DNA of 30,776 bases from Lachnospiraceae bacterium UBA7199 (GCA_002490775.1 DKUR01000116.1:1-30776), one strand, 5' to 3'; shown: positions 1-8,712, counted from the first letter of the stretch. The notes: generated by a model from the sequence alone, not told the origin. Made by a program: numbers and translations.

Positions 1-66
1 ACATTATCACAAGTTAATAACATTGGAAAACCTGAAATACTTGAATTTATGAATACAATATGCTAA
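1..66 (+). CDS. possible 3' end of an upstream gene (partial)
   Basis: Frame 1 is open from the window edge to a TAA at 64-66 and would end in residues GKPEILEFMNTIC. The composition is plausible for a protein C-terminus, but frame 2 is also open to a stop near base 50, so the reading frame is not certain. About 100 bases of AT-rich DNA follow before the first well-supported gene. No family can be assigned. Confidence 0.35.
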   Translation, partial: TLSQVNNIGKPEILEFMNTIC

Positions 67-100
67 AATTAATATGCTTTTGGTGCTTTTTAATTTAGTT

Positions 101-120
101 CCAAAAAGTATATTTTTTGG
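101..120 (+). repeat. small inverted repeat upstream of the glycan operon
   Basis: CCAAAAA at 101-107 and TTTTTGG at 114-120 form a 7-base-pair stem around GTATAT. It lies between the possible end of an upstream gene and the first glycan gene. It could be a weak terminator or an operator. No convincing -35/-10 pair was found in 67-167, so the operon may be transcribed from further upstream. Confidence 0.4.
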
Positions 121-167
121 GATTAAATGATTTACGTATATCTATGTGTTTTAAATTTGGAGGGAGT

Positions 168-1286
168 ATGCAAATAGTTGGAAATAGCTTTGAAGAATTT
201 CATTCTGTTGCAGGCAAAAAAAGCATTATTGCATTTGGAGCATCAGATTTTCTCAGGTTAATCAGTCTGAATTATAAAGATTTAAAACTGGATCAGTATA
301 TTGACTGCGTAGCAGATAATAATACTGCCAAACAAGGCGGCAGCATTATGGTTAATGGCTGTGAAAAGTCAATTGTCCCGCCGGAGAAGCTTTTGGAATA
401 TGACGAAAAGGATATCGCGATTTTAATCGCATCTGATGTTTATGCGCATGAGATTTATACGCAATTGGAAGAAATGCTGGGCGGAAAAGATATAGATGTT
501 TTTGTCCTGTCTCTGATGATTGCAAAACATGTTGATGATACCACAAGTCCTCTTTTACTGTTTGGTTCGCATAATAAAGAAAACAAAATTCCCAAGATGA
601 TTCATTATTTCTGGTTCAGCAAGGAAGTAAAGGATGGACTGGTTGCAGAATGCATTGAAAGCTGGAAACGGACATGCCCCGATTATGAATTTAAAGAATG
701 GAATGCAGATAATTATGATGTTACTGCCAATCCTTTTGCATATGAGGCTTTTAAGCAAAAAAAGTGGGCATATGCTTCTGATTATGCACGTTTGGATGTG
801 GTTTACAAATATGGAGGAATTTATCTGGATCTGGATGTTGTTCTGTATAAGAGTTTGGATGTACTGCTTCATCATGATTTTTTTGTTGGGTTTGGACCAA
901 TCAGAGATGTTGAAGCAGCAATATTTGGAGCCGCACCAGGGTGCCCCATTGTAAAAGAAATGATGCAGATCTACAAAGACCGGGTTTTTGATCCTGATAA
1001 GAGCATGACACTGCTTAATCTGCAGCCCAATTTATTGGATCGTTTCTTTGAACAAAAAGGGTTTGAAATAAATGGTAAATATCAGGAAAAAGACGGCATG
1101 GTTATCTATCCGAGAGATCTTTTTTCGGCAAAGAACTGGTTTACCGGAGCACATGAGACAACGGACATTGCCTTGGGAATCCATGAATGTGCCGGAGGCT
1201 GGGTAAGTAAAAACGGAAAAAGCAGCAAGCAGATTAAAGCGGAAGGAACTCAAAAGTTGGAAGAAATATATGAACTGGGAAAATGA
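168..1286 (+). CDS. GT32-like glycosyltransferase with N-terminal PglD-like Rossmann module
   Basis: A 372-residue cytoplasmic protein. Residues about 15-115 are a Rossmann-like module (glycine motif AFGASDF, then a strand ending in CVADNN and a GxxxVNG turn). The rest is a capsular/GT32-type glycosyltransferase (mannosyltransferase OCH1-like): IPKMIHYFWF, the ARLDVVYKYGGIYLDLDVV core with a DxD motif near residues 221-223, and a C-terminal NWFTGAHETTDIALGIHE segment. GT32-type enzymes transfer a sugar from a nucleotide sugar, with the DxD pair holding metal. The ATG at 168 is chosen because GGAGGG sits just upstream; an in-frame upstream codon at 117 has no such site. It overlaps the next gene by 17 bases. 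Donor and acceptor cannot be read from the sequence. Confidence 0.85.
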   Translation: MQIVGNSFEEFHSVAGKKSIIAFGASDFLRLISLNYKDLKLDQYIDCVADNNTAKQGGSIMVNGCEKSIVPPEKLLEYDEKDIAILIASDVYAHEIYTQLEEMLGGKDIDVFVLSLMIAKHVDDTTSPLLLFGSHNKENKIPKMIHYFWFSKEVKDGLVAECIESWKRTCPDYEFKEWNADNYDVTANPFAYEAFKQKKWAYASDYARLDVVYKYGGIYLDLDVVLYKSLDVLLHHDFFVGFGPIRDVEAAIFGAAPGCPIVKEMMQIYKDRVFDPDKSMTLLNLQPNLLDRFFEQKGFEINGKYQEKDGMVIYPRDLFSAKNWFTGAHETTDIALGIHECAGGWVSKNGKSSKQIKAEGTQKLEEIYELGK

Positions 1287-2385
1287 GAAAATTATTTTTT
1301 TTGGAGCGGGCAAAAGAAAAGAAGTATTATTAAAATTTATTGAAAAATATGGTGGATTTGAAGTTGTTGAAATTTGGGATAATGACAGTCGGCTTTGGGG
1401 AAATAAAGTTGCTGTCAATGATTACCTTGTGCCAATCAGCCAGCCCCATAAATTACCGAAATACAACATAGTTATTGTACCCGACGTATATTTTGATGAA
1501 ATAAAAAAGCAGCTTGTTGAAAACTTAAATATCAGCGAATCCCTGATAAAACCAAGCAATTACCTGTTTAAGAACTTTAAAACAGAAATGATTGACAAGT
1601 ATAAAGATTCCCAGGATAAAGCTATTATTGAAATATGCGATTACCTGCAGAATCATGAACTGGATATGTTTAATGGACAGGTTAAAAACGAATATCCGGG
1701 CGATATGTTCGATATCTTCCGGGATGAAGATAAGGGACTTCTGTACTCTTATTGGATGGGTAAAAAAATATATTTAATGTCTGCAATTCAAAATGAGCTT
1801 GTTGCCAAAGAATATCTTTGTGGTTTGTGTAAGGAGCAGGATGAAAATTCACCGCATTCTTACGATATAGATAAATTAGGTTTAACCAGTCAGGATATTG
1901 TTATAGATGCAGGAGCCGCAGAAGGCTTTTTTTCACTACAGATAATCGATAAAGTAAAGAAAATATATTTGATCGAAAGCGATGAGCGCTGGCTGGAAGC
2001 ACTAAAATACACATTTCAGCCATACAGTCAGAAGATCGTTATTGTTCCTAAATGGCTGGGCAGTAGAAATGATGAACATATGATATCCATTGACCAGATC
2101 AGCAAAAATGATAAAGTGTCGCTGATTAAACTGGATATAGAAGGCGCTGAATCAGATGCCATTATCGGCGGAGAAGAGACTTTTTCATCAGCTCAGGATA
2201 TGCAGGTAGTTGTCTGTACCTACCACACGACAGAAGACGCTGACAAGTTTTGTGAGTATTTTCGCAGTAAAGGCTATCGCACAGAACTTTCAAAAGGATA
2301 CTTATTTGTCGGAGGATTAGAGGTCGTTAAACCAGAGCTGAGAAAGGGAGTTTTAACCGCCAGAAAAAAGCAGGAGAATTTATGA
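1270..2385 (+). CDS. FkbM family methyltransferase with N-terminal Rossmann module
   Basis: A 371-residue protein. Residues about 5-95 are the recurring module (IIFFGAGKRKEVL, then VVEIWDNDSRLWG and IVIVPDVYFDEIKKQL). The C-terminal half is an FkbM-type AdoMet-dependent methyltransferase: the nucleotide-binding motif IVIDAGAAEGFFSL lies near residue 211 and the family signature LIKLDIEGAESDAI near residue 285. FkbM enzymes commonly O-methylate sugars in surface or natural-product glycans, so a late glycan-capping role is likely but inferred. GGAAG at 1259-1263 supports the ATG at 1270, inside the end of the preceding gene. Its own stop overlaps the next start as ATGA, indicating translational coupling. 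A linker of about 110 residues between the two domains is unassigned. Confidence 0.87.
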   Translation: MNWENEKIIFFGAGKRKEVLLKFIEKYGGFEVVEIWDNDSRLWGNKVAVNDYLVPISQPHKLPKYNIVIVPDVYFDEIKKQLVENLNISESLIKPSNYLFKNFKTEMIDKYKDSQDKAIIEICDYLQNHELDMFNGQVKNEYPGDMFDIFRDEDKGLLYSYWMGKKIYLMSAIQNELVAKEYLCGLCKEQDENSPHSYDIDKLGLTSQDIVIDAGAAEGFFSLQIIDKVKKIYLIESDERWLEALKYTFQPYSQKIVIVPKWLGSRNDEHMISIDQISKNDKVSLIKLDIEGAESDAIIGGEETFSSAQDMQVVVCTYHTTEDADKFCEYFRSKGYRTELSKGYLFVGGLEVVKPELRKGVLTARKKQENL

Positions 2386-3635
2386 GCAGCTTAGATCATG
2401 AATATACGTTGTCTGTGTGCATTCCAAATTATAACAGAATTGAACGTCTTGAACAGTTGGTCAAAAGAATTGCCCGACAAATTGTAAAATATCAACTGGA
2501 GGAGAAGGTTGAAATATGTGTCAGTGATGACTGTTCTTCTACAGATCCCATTGAAGTTATTAAGGCTGTTCAAGAGAATTTTCAAACAGTTGCCATTACA
2601 TATGAGCGCAATATACAGAACATGGGAATGGATCACAATTTTTTAAAAAGTGTTTTAATTGCCCATGGCCAGTATGCATGGATTGTTGGAAATGATGATC
2701 TTCCAGAAGAGGATGCCCTTTCCAAAATCATATCAGTTATCAGTAAAAAAGAATATATGGATGTAGATATTATCGTTACTCCATTTGATTCTTTTGATTA
2801 TAACAATCAGTTTGTAAAGACAGTTTATCCCTTGGGCGCTGATATAGAAAATGATGTTTTATTTGATACTTCTGATAAAGAACAGTGGCGGAAACTGGTT
2901 ATGTCTGTAAAGGATAATTCGGCAGTGTTTGGCTTCTTATCTAATGTGGTGTTTAAAAGGAGCCGCTGGCTGGAACATGGTGATATGTTTGCAGATAAGA
3001 TGTCAAGTATTTTTATACAGGTATATATGAATATGCAGACTCTGACAGAAGGGGCCGGATATCTTTATACATCAAAGAAAATTATTCAAAACTTTCTTGA
3101 TGATGAAACCAATCAGACCATCGACAGAACATACCGCATTGCAGCGGGGCTGTATGATGCAATGGATTACTTTTTTCAAGGAGAAGAAAGAGAATACATA
3201 GAACGAAATGTAGTAGATATTTTTATGGCTAGTGTATTTATGGAATTCCCCGAAGAAGATGAACGGAAAAGAAAAGTTGGCAGTTTTGTATCGGAAAGAA
3301 TGGACTTATTAAAGCAGTATTATGTCAAGCGAGTGCACAGGCCGCAGTATTTTTGCGGCAAACCTGTTATTGTATATGGCGCCGGAAATTTTGGTCATCT
3401 TGCGATTGATGATTTAGTGCAGCATAAAGCAGATATTATTGGGATCTGTGATGCTGATATAAATAAACAGGGCAGTAAAATCAATGGCATTTTAATCTAC
3501 GATTTTGATAAATTGCTGGTTGAGTATGCCAGACATGAAAATTGCGTGGTGGTTGTTGCAAATAATGTGCATCTTGTACAGATCATTAAAATGTTAATCC
3601 GTAATTCTGTATTAAAAATTGCGATAATTACTTAG
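2382..3635 (+). CDS. GT2 glycosyltransferase with C-terminal Rossmann module
   Basis: A 417-residue protein. The N-terminal GT-A domain begins at LSVCIPNYNRIERLEQLV, has the nucleotide-binding strand EICVSDDCSSTDP and a metal-binding-type GNDDLPEEDAL near residue 103. This arrangement resembles abequosyltransferase-like GT2 enzymes. From about residue 322 comes the recurring module: PVIVYGAGNFGHLAIDDL, IIGICDADINKQGSKING and CVVVVANNVH. Here it is at the C-terminus, unlike the two preceding genes. The start overlaps the previous stop as ATGA, with AGGAG five bases upstream. No membrane segment is seen. The sugar transferred is unknown. Confidence 0.85.
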   Translation: MSSLDHEYTLSVCIPNYNRIERLEQLVKRIARQIVKYQLEEKVEICVSDDCSSTDPIEVIKAVQENFQTVAITYERNIQNMGMDHNFLKSVLIAHGQYAWIVGNDDLPEEDALSKIISVISKKEYMDVDIIVTPFDSFDYNNQFVKTVYPLGADIENDVLFDTSDKEQWRKLVMSVKDNSAVFGFLSNVVFKRSRWLEHGDMFADKMSSIFIQVYMNMQTLTEGAGYLYTSKKIIQNFLDDETNQTIDRTYRIAAGLYDAMDYFFQGEEREYIERNVVDIFMASVFMEFPEEDERKRKVGSFVSERMDLLKQYYVKRVHRPQYFCGKPVIVYGAGNFGHLAIDDLVQHKADIIGICDADINKQGSKINGILIYDFDKLLVEYARHENCVVVVANNVHLVQIIKMLIRNSVLKIAIIT

Positions 3636-3647
3636 GAGTATAAGAAA

Positions 3648-4817
3648 ATGAATCATGAAAACAGAAAGATCCTTATATTTGGCGCCGGGGTATATGGTGT
3701 CAGGGCTTTAGAACAATATGGCGGCGAAAATGTTGAATGTTTTCTGGATAACAGCGAATCGAAGCAGGGAACTTATGTGAAGGGCAAGCTGGTGAAAAGC
3801 ATACAGGAGATACTGCCCCAGATAGATAACTATAAAATTGTAATTGCAACCAGCTACTCATCAAGTATTGAAAAGCAATTACAGGAACTTGGAATTTCCG
3901 GTTATGAAATATTCGAAGAGGAAAAACTACATGGATATATAGAGACAGATGAACTTATTGTTAACCCCTACATAGAAGCAAAAGAAGCGTTGTCTGAGGA
4001 TGAGTGGTCAGACAGTGAGAAGATGCAGTATATGAGAAAAGCAGTATATGATGCTGTTGAGAACCTTCATCAAAAGCAGCCTCTTTTTAATCATATTGAG
4101 GTAGAAACCATTAACAGATGTAATGGAACCTGTTCCTTCTGCCCGGTGAACAGGAATGATGATCCCAGAGAAAAGGCAGTGATGACAACAGAGCTGTTTG
4201 AAAAGATTGTAAACCAGCTTGCAGAAATAAACTACAGCGGAAAATTCACAACTTTTTCCAATAACGAACCCCTACTGGATGACAGAATTATTGAGTTTAA
4301 CAGATATGCACGTAAGCATCTTCCCCATGCAAGAATGCATCTTTTTACAAACGGCACACTGCTTACAATAGATAAATTCATTGCCTTAACTGAAGTGCTG
4401 GATGAATTTGTTATCGATAATTATCAGCAGGAACTGAAACTGATTAAGCCCTGCCTTGAAATAGTAGAATATTGCAAAGATCATCCTGAACTTAAGAAAA
4501 AGGTAACCATTGTACTCAGAAAACCGAAGGAGATATTGACATCAAGAGGCGGAGATGCACCCAACAGAAAAAAACTCGTCCAATATGGAAAAGACAGATG
4601 CATACTTCCTTACAAGCAGCTAATCGTACGCCCTGATGGAAAAATATCGTTATGCTGTAATGATGCCATCGGAAGATATACTTTGGGTGATCTTAATAAG
4701 GAAAGCATTTTAGATATCTGGTATGGTCCCAAATTTCAAATGGTCCGTAAATGCCTGTATGAAGGAAGGGAAAACTGGGGTAACTGCCAGAACTGCGATA
4801 ATTTCTCAATTGGATGA
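3648..4817 (+). CDS. radical SAM/SPASM-type enzyme with N-terminal Rossmann module
   Basis: A 389-residue protein. Residues about 4-90 are the recurring module (ILIFGAGVYGVRAL, VECFLDNSESKQGTYVKGK). The radical SAM core has the CxxxCxxC cluster motif as Cys158, Cys162 and Cys165 in RCNGTCSFCPV. The C-terminus has a SPASM/twitch-like cysteine set (Cys336-Cys337 and Cys380-x2-Cys383) with the usual GDLNKESILDIWYGPKF spacing, which probably binds an auxiliary Fe-S cluster. Such enzymes use a 5'-deoxyadenosyl radical, in sugar pathways for epimerisation, dehydration or dehydrogenation. The reaction here is unknown; a sugar-modifying role is inferred from its place in the glycan operon. TAGGAG nine bases upstream supports the start. 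Confidence 0.87.
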   Translation: MNHENRKILIFGAGVYGVRALEQYGGENVECFLDNSESKQGTYVKGKLVKSIQEILPQIDNYKIVIATSYSSSIEKQLQELGISGYEIFEEEKLHGYIETDELIVNPYIEAKEALSEDEWSDSEKMQYMRKAVYDAVENLHQKQPLFNHIEVETINRCNGTCSFCPVNRNDDPREKAVMTTELFEKIVNQLAEINYSGKFTTFSNNEPLLDDRIIEFNRYARKHLPHARMHLFTNGTLLTIDKFIALTEVLDEFVIDNYQQELKLIKPCLEIVEYCKDHPELKKKVTIVLRKPKEILTSRGGDAPNRKKLVQYGKDRCILPYKQLIVRPDGKISLCCNDAIGRYTLGDLNKESILDIWYGPKFQMVRKCLYEGRENWGNCQNCDNFSIG

Positions 4818-4867
4818 ATATATCGGGGAAAATATAGCAAGGAAAAAAGTAAAGGTGGTTTATAAAC

Positions 4868-5863
4868 ATGATTATAACCAAAACTCCTTTTCGTGTCAGT
4901 TTTTGCGGCGGAGGCAGTGATATACCGGATTTTTATAAAGAATACGGCGGTTGTGTGCTCAGTACAACGATTAACCGCTATATGTATTTAACAATTCATC
5001 CGTATTTTGATGAACAAAAGACAGCCCTAAAATATTCTCAAAATGAGATTGTGGAAAATATTAATGATATCAAACATTCGATTTTTCATTGTGTATTAAA
5101 TGAAAAGAAAATTAGCGGAGTGGAAATTTCCAGTACTGCAGATGTTCCCAGCGGTACCGGCCTGGGTTCATCCAGTTCATTTACAGTTGGATTAATACAT
5201 ACCTTAGCCTGCTATCAGGGGAAATATTATTCTAAAGCAAAGCTGGCAGAAGATGCCTGTAAAGTGGAAATCGAAAAATTAGGCGCACCGATCGGCAAAC
5301 AGGATCAATATGCTGCAGCATTTGGCGGACTTAATTTTATTACATTTCATAAAGACGATACTGTATCCGTTGAGCCGGTTATTACCAAAGGGAGTACACT
5401 AAAAGAACTTCAGGATCATCTGGTGATGTTCTATACAGGAATTACACATGATGCAAATAAGATCCTTGCACAGCAGAAACAGAATATTGCAGCCAAAACA
5501 GATAAAGTTAAAAATCTGATCTCTATGTGTGAACTTGCCAAAAGCATGAAGGAATCATTGGAAAATAATGAAATTAAAGATTTTGGAAATATCATGCATG
5601 AAAGCTGGATGAAAAAAAGAGAATTAGCCGGGAGTATATCCAATACCAGAATCGATGAATTATATGAATGTGCAATGGAGTATGGAGCAACAGGAGGCAA
5701 ATTGCTTGGAGCAGGCGGAGGGGGATTTTTATTATTTTATTGTCCAAAAGAAAAACAGCCACTGTTGAGAGAAAAACTAAGGTTGAAACCCTTCCCCTTT
5801 GCATTTGAACATGACGGCAGTTCAGTTGTTTATATCGGAGACAAGTATTGGGAGGAAATATAA
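4868..5863 (+). CDS. hddA: D-glycero-alpha-D-manno-heptose 7-phosphate kinase
   Basis: A 331-residue GHMP kinase. The N-terminus IITKTPFRVSFCGGGSDIP is typical of HddA. The GHMP phosphate-binding loop is PSGTGLGSSSSFTVG near residues 94-108, and the C-terminal glycine motif is GGKLLGAGGGGFLLFYC. HddA phosphorylates D-glycero-D-manno-heptose 7-phosphate at C1, giving the alpha-1,7-bisphosphate of the GDP-heptose route. The three genes after it supply the companion activities, which makes the assignment firm. A 50-base gap separates it from the radical SAM gene, with AAGGTGG nine bases before the ATG. The epimerase gene starts directly after its stop codon. Confidence 0.93.
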   Translation: MIITKTPFRVSFCGGGSDIPDFYKEYGGCVLSTTINRYMYLTIHPYFDEQKTALKYSQNEIVENINDIKHSIFHCVLNEKKISGVEISSTADVPSGTGLGSSSSFTVGLIHTLACYQGKYYSKAKLAEDACKVEIEKLGAPIGKQDQYAAAFGGLNFITFHKDDTVSVEPVITKGSTLKELQDHLVMFYTGITHDANKILAQQKQNIAAKTDKVKNLISMCELAKSMKESLENNEIKDFGNIMHESWMKKRELAGSISNTRIDELYECAMEYGATGGKLLGAGGGGFLLFYCPKEKQPLLREKLRLKPFPFAFEHDGSSVVYIGDKYWEEI

Positions 5864-6808
5864 ATGAAGGCGTTAGTTGTCGGCGGTGCAGGTTTTATCG
5901 GAAGCCATCTTTGTGATGCATTATTACAGGAAAACCATGAAGTGGTATGTGTGGATAATTTTTCTTTGGGAACAACTGCGAATATCAGCCATTTAACCCC
6001 AAATGAGAGGTTCGCTTTATATGAAGCAGATGCATCTGTTTATGAAGAATTAGATGAAGTGTTTGTAAAAGAAAAGCCAGACTATGTTTTTCATCTGGCT
6101 GCGAATTCAGATATTCAGGCAAGCGCATCAAAACCTGAGGTGGAATACAAAAATACATATACGACAACATTCCAGATACTATCTTGTATGAGAAATCATA
6201 GTGTAAAAAAAATTTTTTTTGCATCTACTTCTGCTGTGTATGGAGATAAAAAAGATACGGTTCTGGATGAAAATACTCCAAATCTTTCTCCCATTTCCTA
6301 TTATGGCGCGGCAAAATTAGGAAGCGAAGCATTGCTTAATGCGTTTTCTTATATGAACAATATGGAAGTACTGGTCTTTCGTTTTCCCAACGTAATCGGA
6401 CCAAGACTGACACATGGCGTTATTTTTGATTTTATTGGTAAATTAAGGGCAGATGCCATGCATCTGCAGATTTTAGGAAATGGAAAACAGACGAAACCAT
6501 ATATTTACGTATCTGATCTGATAGATGCGATTATGCAGTTTAAGAATACAGGCATGACAGGTATTACACTCTATAATGTCAGTGCCGAGGGGGCAACAAG
6601 TGTTACTGCAATTGCGGACATTATTTGTGATGAAATGAAGCTTGAAAATGTGGACTATGAATATACCGGCGGTGAAGGCGGCTGGAAAGGTGATGTTCCC
6701 AGATTTAAGTACTGTGCTGACAAAATACATGCAGCAGGATGGAAAGCAAAATATACCTCTGACGAAGCCGTAAGACAGACAGTCATAGACAATATAAACA
6801 GGGAATGA
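5864..6808 (+). CDS. NAD-dependent epimerase/dehydratase, probably on GDP-heptose
   Basis: A 314-residue extended short-chain dehydrogenase. The NAD-binding motif GGAGFIG is at residues 7-13, followed by an acidic residue in CVDNFS. The catalytic set is the Ser/Thr of FASTSAVYGD with Tyr147 and Lys151 in YGAAK. The family includes UDP-glucose 4-epimerase and GDP-mannose 4,6-dehydratase. Because it sits between hddA and the hddC-gmhB fusion, its substrate is likely the heptose intermediate or GDP-heptose, perhaps making an epimerised or 6-deoxy-type heptose; this is inference. GGAGG eight bases upstream supports the start, which directly abuts the hddA stop. Its own stop lies just before the next start. 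Confidence 0.88.
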   Translation: MKALVVGGAGFIGSHLCDALLQENHEVVCVDNFSLGTTANISHLTPNERFALYEADASVYEELDEVFVKEKPDYVFHLAANSDIQASASKPEVEYKNTYTTTFQILSCMRNHSVKKIFFASTSAVYGDKKDTVLDENTPNLSPISYYGAAKLGSEALLNAFSYMNNMEVLVFRFPNVIGPRLTHGVIFDFIGKLRADAMHLQILGNGKQTKPYIYVSDLIDAIMQFKNTGMTGITLYNVSAEGATSVTAIADIICDEMKLENVDYEYTGGEGGWKGDVPRFKYCADKIHAAGWKAKYTSDEAVRQTVIDNINRE

Positions 6809-6810
6809 TT

Positions 6811-8127
6811 ATGAAAGATTATACTGCAGTGATACAGGCCGGCGGCAAAGGAAGCCGGATGATAGAGTTGACACAGGATAAACTTCCCAAACCGCTGCTC
6901 CTCTTAAATGGGAAGCCAATGATTCAGTGGCAGATAGAAACGCTTTCAGATTTTGGAATTACAGAGATTGTTATAATCACCGGACATTTAGGGGATAAAA
7001 TAAAAGATTATTTTGCAGATGGTTCAAATTATGGAGTCCATATATCCTATATTGAGGAAAAAGAACCTTTAGGTTCAGCAGGAGCTTTATATTATTTAAA
7101 AGAACAAATCCTGTCAGAAAATTTTATACTGATCTTTGGTGATGTGATGTTTGAAATTGACTGGAACAGGATGATCGGATTCCACGAAAATCATCAGAAG
7201 CAGGTAACTTTACTGGCTCATCCCAATTCTCATCCCTATGATTCCGATCTGCTTCTTTTGGATCAAAAAATGCAGGTAAAAGCTATTCTGCCAAAGAATG
7301 AAGAAAGAAGCTTCTGGTATGATAACTGCGTGAATGCAGGAATCTACATTTTAAAAAGTGATATATTGCAGGACTTTGAAGAAATACAAAAAAGGGATTT
7401 TGAAAAAGACATTCTCTGTGAAAGGATAAAAAGGGGAGAAGTTTATGCCTATATTACATCAGAATATGTGAAAGATGCAGGAACCCCGGAGAGATTCAGA
7501 ACCGTCTGCCAGGAACAGGCAGATGGTATATGGGCAAAAAAATGGCTTGTGAACAAGCAAAAATGCATTTTTCTTGACAGAGACGGTACCATTAACCAGT
7601 TCCGGGGACTTATTGCAAATGAAGATGAATTTGAGTTGGAGGAATTTGCCTCTGAGGCAGTCAGAAAGATTAATGGTTCAGGTTATTTAGCCATTGTGGT
7701 TACGAACCAGCCGGTAGTTGCAAGAGGAATGTGTCAGGAAGAAGATGTAAGAAGAATCCATCGTAAGATGCAGACACTGCTGGGAAGGCAGGGCGCATTT
7801 CTGGATGATATCATATTTTGCCCGCATCATCCAGATAAAGGCTATCCGGAAGAAAATAAAGCATATAAATGCACCTGCGAATGCAGAAAACCTGCAATCG
7901 GGATGATCAGGCAAATGGCTGTTAAACATAATTTGGATTTAGAGAAATCCTGGATGATCGGTGACAGCACAGTGGATATAAAAACTGCCAAAAATGCGGG
8001 GGTTTCTTCTGTACTTGTGATGACAGGACAAGCCGGACAAGATGGTAAGTATAATGAAAAGGCAACAGTTATTGCAGAAAATTTACTGAAAGCTGTTGAA
8101 ATGATTTTGAGCCTTGATAAGGAGTGA
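6811..8127 (+). CDS. fused heptose 1-phosphate guanylyltransferase / heptose bisphosphate phosphatase (HddC-GmhB)
   Basis: A 438-residue two-domain enzyme. Residues 1 to about 235 are a nucleotidyltransferase with QAGGKGSRM and the lysine-containing LTQDKLPKPLL, like HddC, which forms GDP-heptose from heptose 1-phosphate and GTP. From about residue 250 there is a HAD phosphatase of the GmhB type. It has the nucleophile motif FLDRDGT, the GmhB zinc loop CPHHP...CTCECRKP, and the final GDSTVDIKTAKNAG aspartate motif. It should remove the 7-phosphate from heptose 1,7-bisphosphate. The fusion covers two consecutive pathway steps. The ATG at 6811 is preferred because CAGGGA lies six bases upstream; an ATG at 6805 overlaps the previous stop and would add two residues. 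Confidence 0.92.
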   Translation: MKDYTAVIQAGGKGSRMIELTQDKLPKPLLLLNGKPMIQWQIETLSDFGITEIVIITGHLGDKIKDYFADGSNYGVHISYIEEKEPLGSAGALYYLKEQILSENFILIFGDVMFEIDWNRMIGFHENHQKQVTLLAHPNSHPYDSDLLLLDQKMQVKAILPKNEERSFWYDNCVNAGIYILKSDILQDFEEIQKRDFEKDILCERIKRGEVYAYITSEYVKDAGTPERFRTVCQEQADGIWAKKWLVNKQKCIFLDRDGTINQFRGLIANEDEFELEEFASEAVRKINGSGYLAIVVTNQPVVARGMCQEEDVRRIHRKMQTLLGRQGAFLDDIIFCPHHPDKGYPEENKAYKCTCECRKPAIGMIRQMAVKHNLDLEKSWMIGDSTVDIKTAKNAGVSSVLVMTGQAGQDGKYNEKATVIAENLLKAVEMILSLDKE

Positions 8128-8135
8128 AAAACAGG

Positions 8136-8708
8136 ATGGCAGATTATAAACAGGAAATCAACCAATATATTGAAATGGAAAAACAGGTGTTGGAGACGCT
8201 CTCTGATGATGCAATCAATGACGTTATGAAAGTACTGGAAGATGCCAGACTAAGGGGACGCAGAATATTTATATGTGGAAATGGAGGAAGCGCTGCTACT
8301 GCTTCCCATTTTGAATGTGATTTCAATAAGGGAATCAGCTATGATCAGGATATTAAATATGATATAGAGTGTTTGAGCGATAATGTGCCAATGATGATGG
8401 CCATTGCCAATGATATCGGATATGATGATATTTTTGTAGTGCCCTTAAAAAACAAATTAAAAAAGGATGATATTGTTATTGGCATTTCTGGAAGCGGAAA
8501 TTCGATGAATGTGGTGAAAGCCTTTCAATATGCCAATGACCTTGGAGCTGTTACGATTGCCCTGACAGGTTACGATGGCGGAAAGCTAAAGCAGATGGCG
8601 GGATATAACATCCATGTAAATATCGATAATATGCAGATAGTGGAGGATGTACATTTAATTTTAAACCATATGATGATGTTTATTTTATCTGGAATGAAAG
8701 GCTGCTGA
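8136..8708 (+). CDS. gmhA: phosphoheptose isomerase (sedoheptulose 7-phosphate isomerase)
   Basis: A 190-residue SIS-domain isomerase that converts sedoheptulose 7-phosphate to D-glycero-D-manno-heptose 7-phosphate, the committed first step of the heptose route. The sugar-phosphate loop is CGNGGSAATASHFECDF, the second SIS segment is GISGSGNSMNVVKA, and the C-terminal histidine helix is VEDVHLILNHMM, matching GmhA. Length is normal for the family. Two starts are possible: a GTG at 8124 overlapping the previous stop, and the ATG at 8136. The ATG is chosen because AAGGAG at 8119-8124 can serve it. It closes a four-gene block with hddA, the epimerase and the fusion gene. Confidence 0.92.
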   Translation: MADYKQEINQYIEMEKQVLETLSDDAINDVMKVLEDARLRGRRIFICGNGGSAATASHFECDFNKGISYDQDIKYDIECLSDNVPMMMAIANDIGYDDIFVVPLKNKLKKDDIVIGISGSGNSMNVVKAFQYANDLGAVTIALTGYDGGKLKQMAGYNIHVNIDNMQIVEDVHLILNHMMMFILSGMKGC

Positions 8709-8712
8709 AAGT

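Noticed and set aside
555..954. Two roughly 106-residue frames inside the GT32-like gene.
   Set aside because: They lie within the coding region of a clear family member and carry no domain of their own.
1270..1286. A frameshift that splits one gene into the GT32-like and FkbM proteins.
   Set aside because: Both proteins have complete domain sets, each with its own module and ribosome site; a 17-base overlap is normal in this operon.
8124..8135. GTG at 8124 as the gmhA start.
   Set aside because: The AAGGAG site would overlap the GTG itself, while the ATG at 8136 is correctly spaced.
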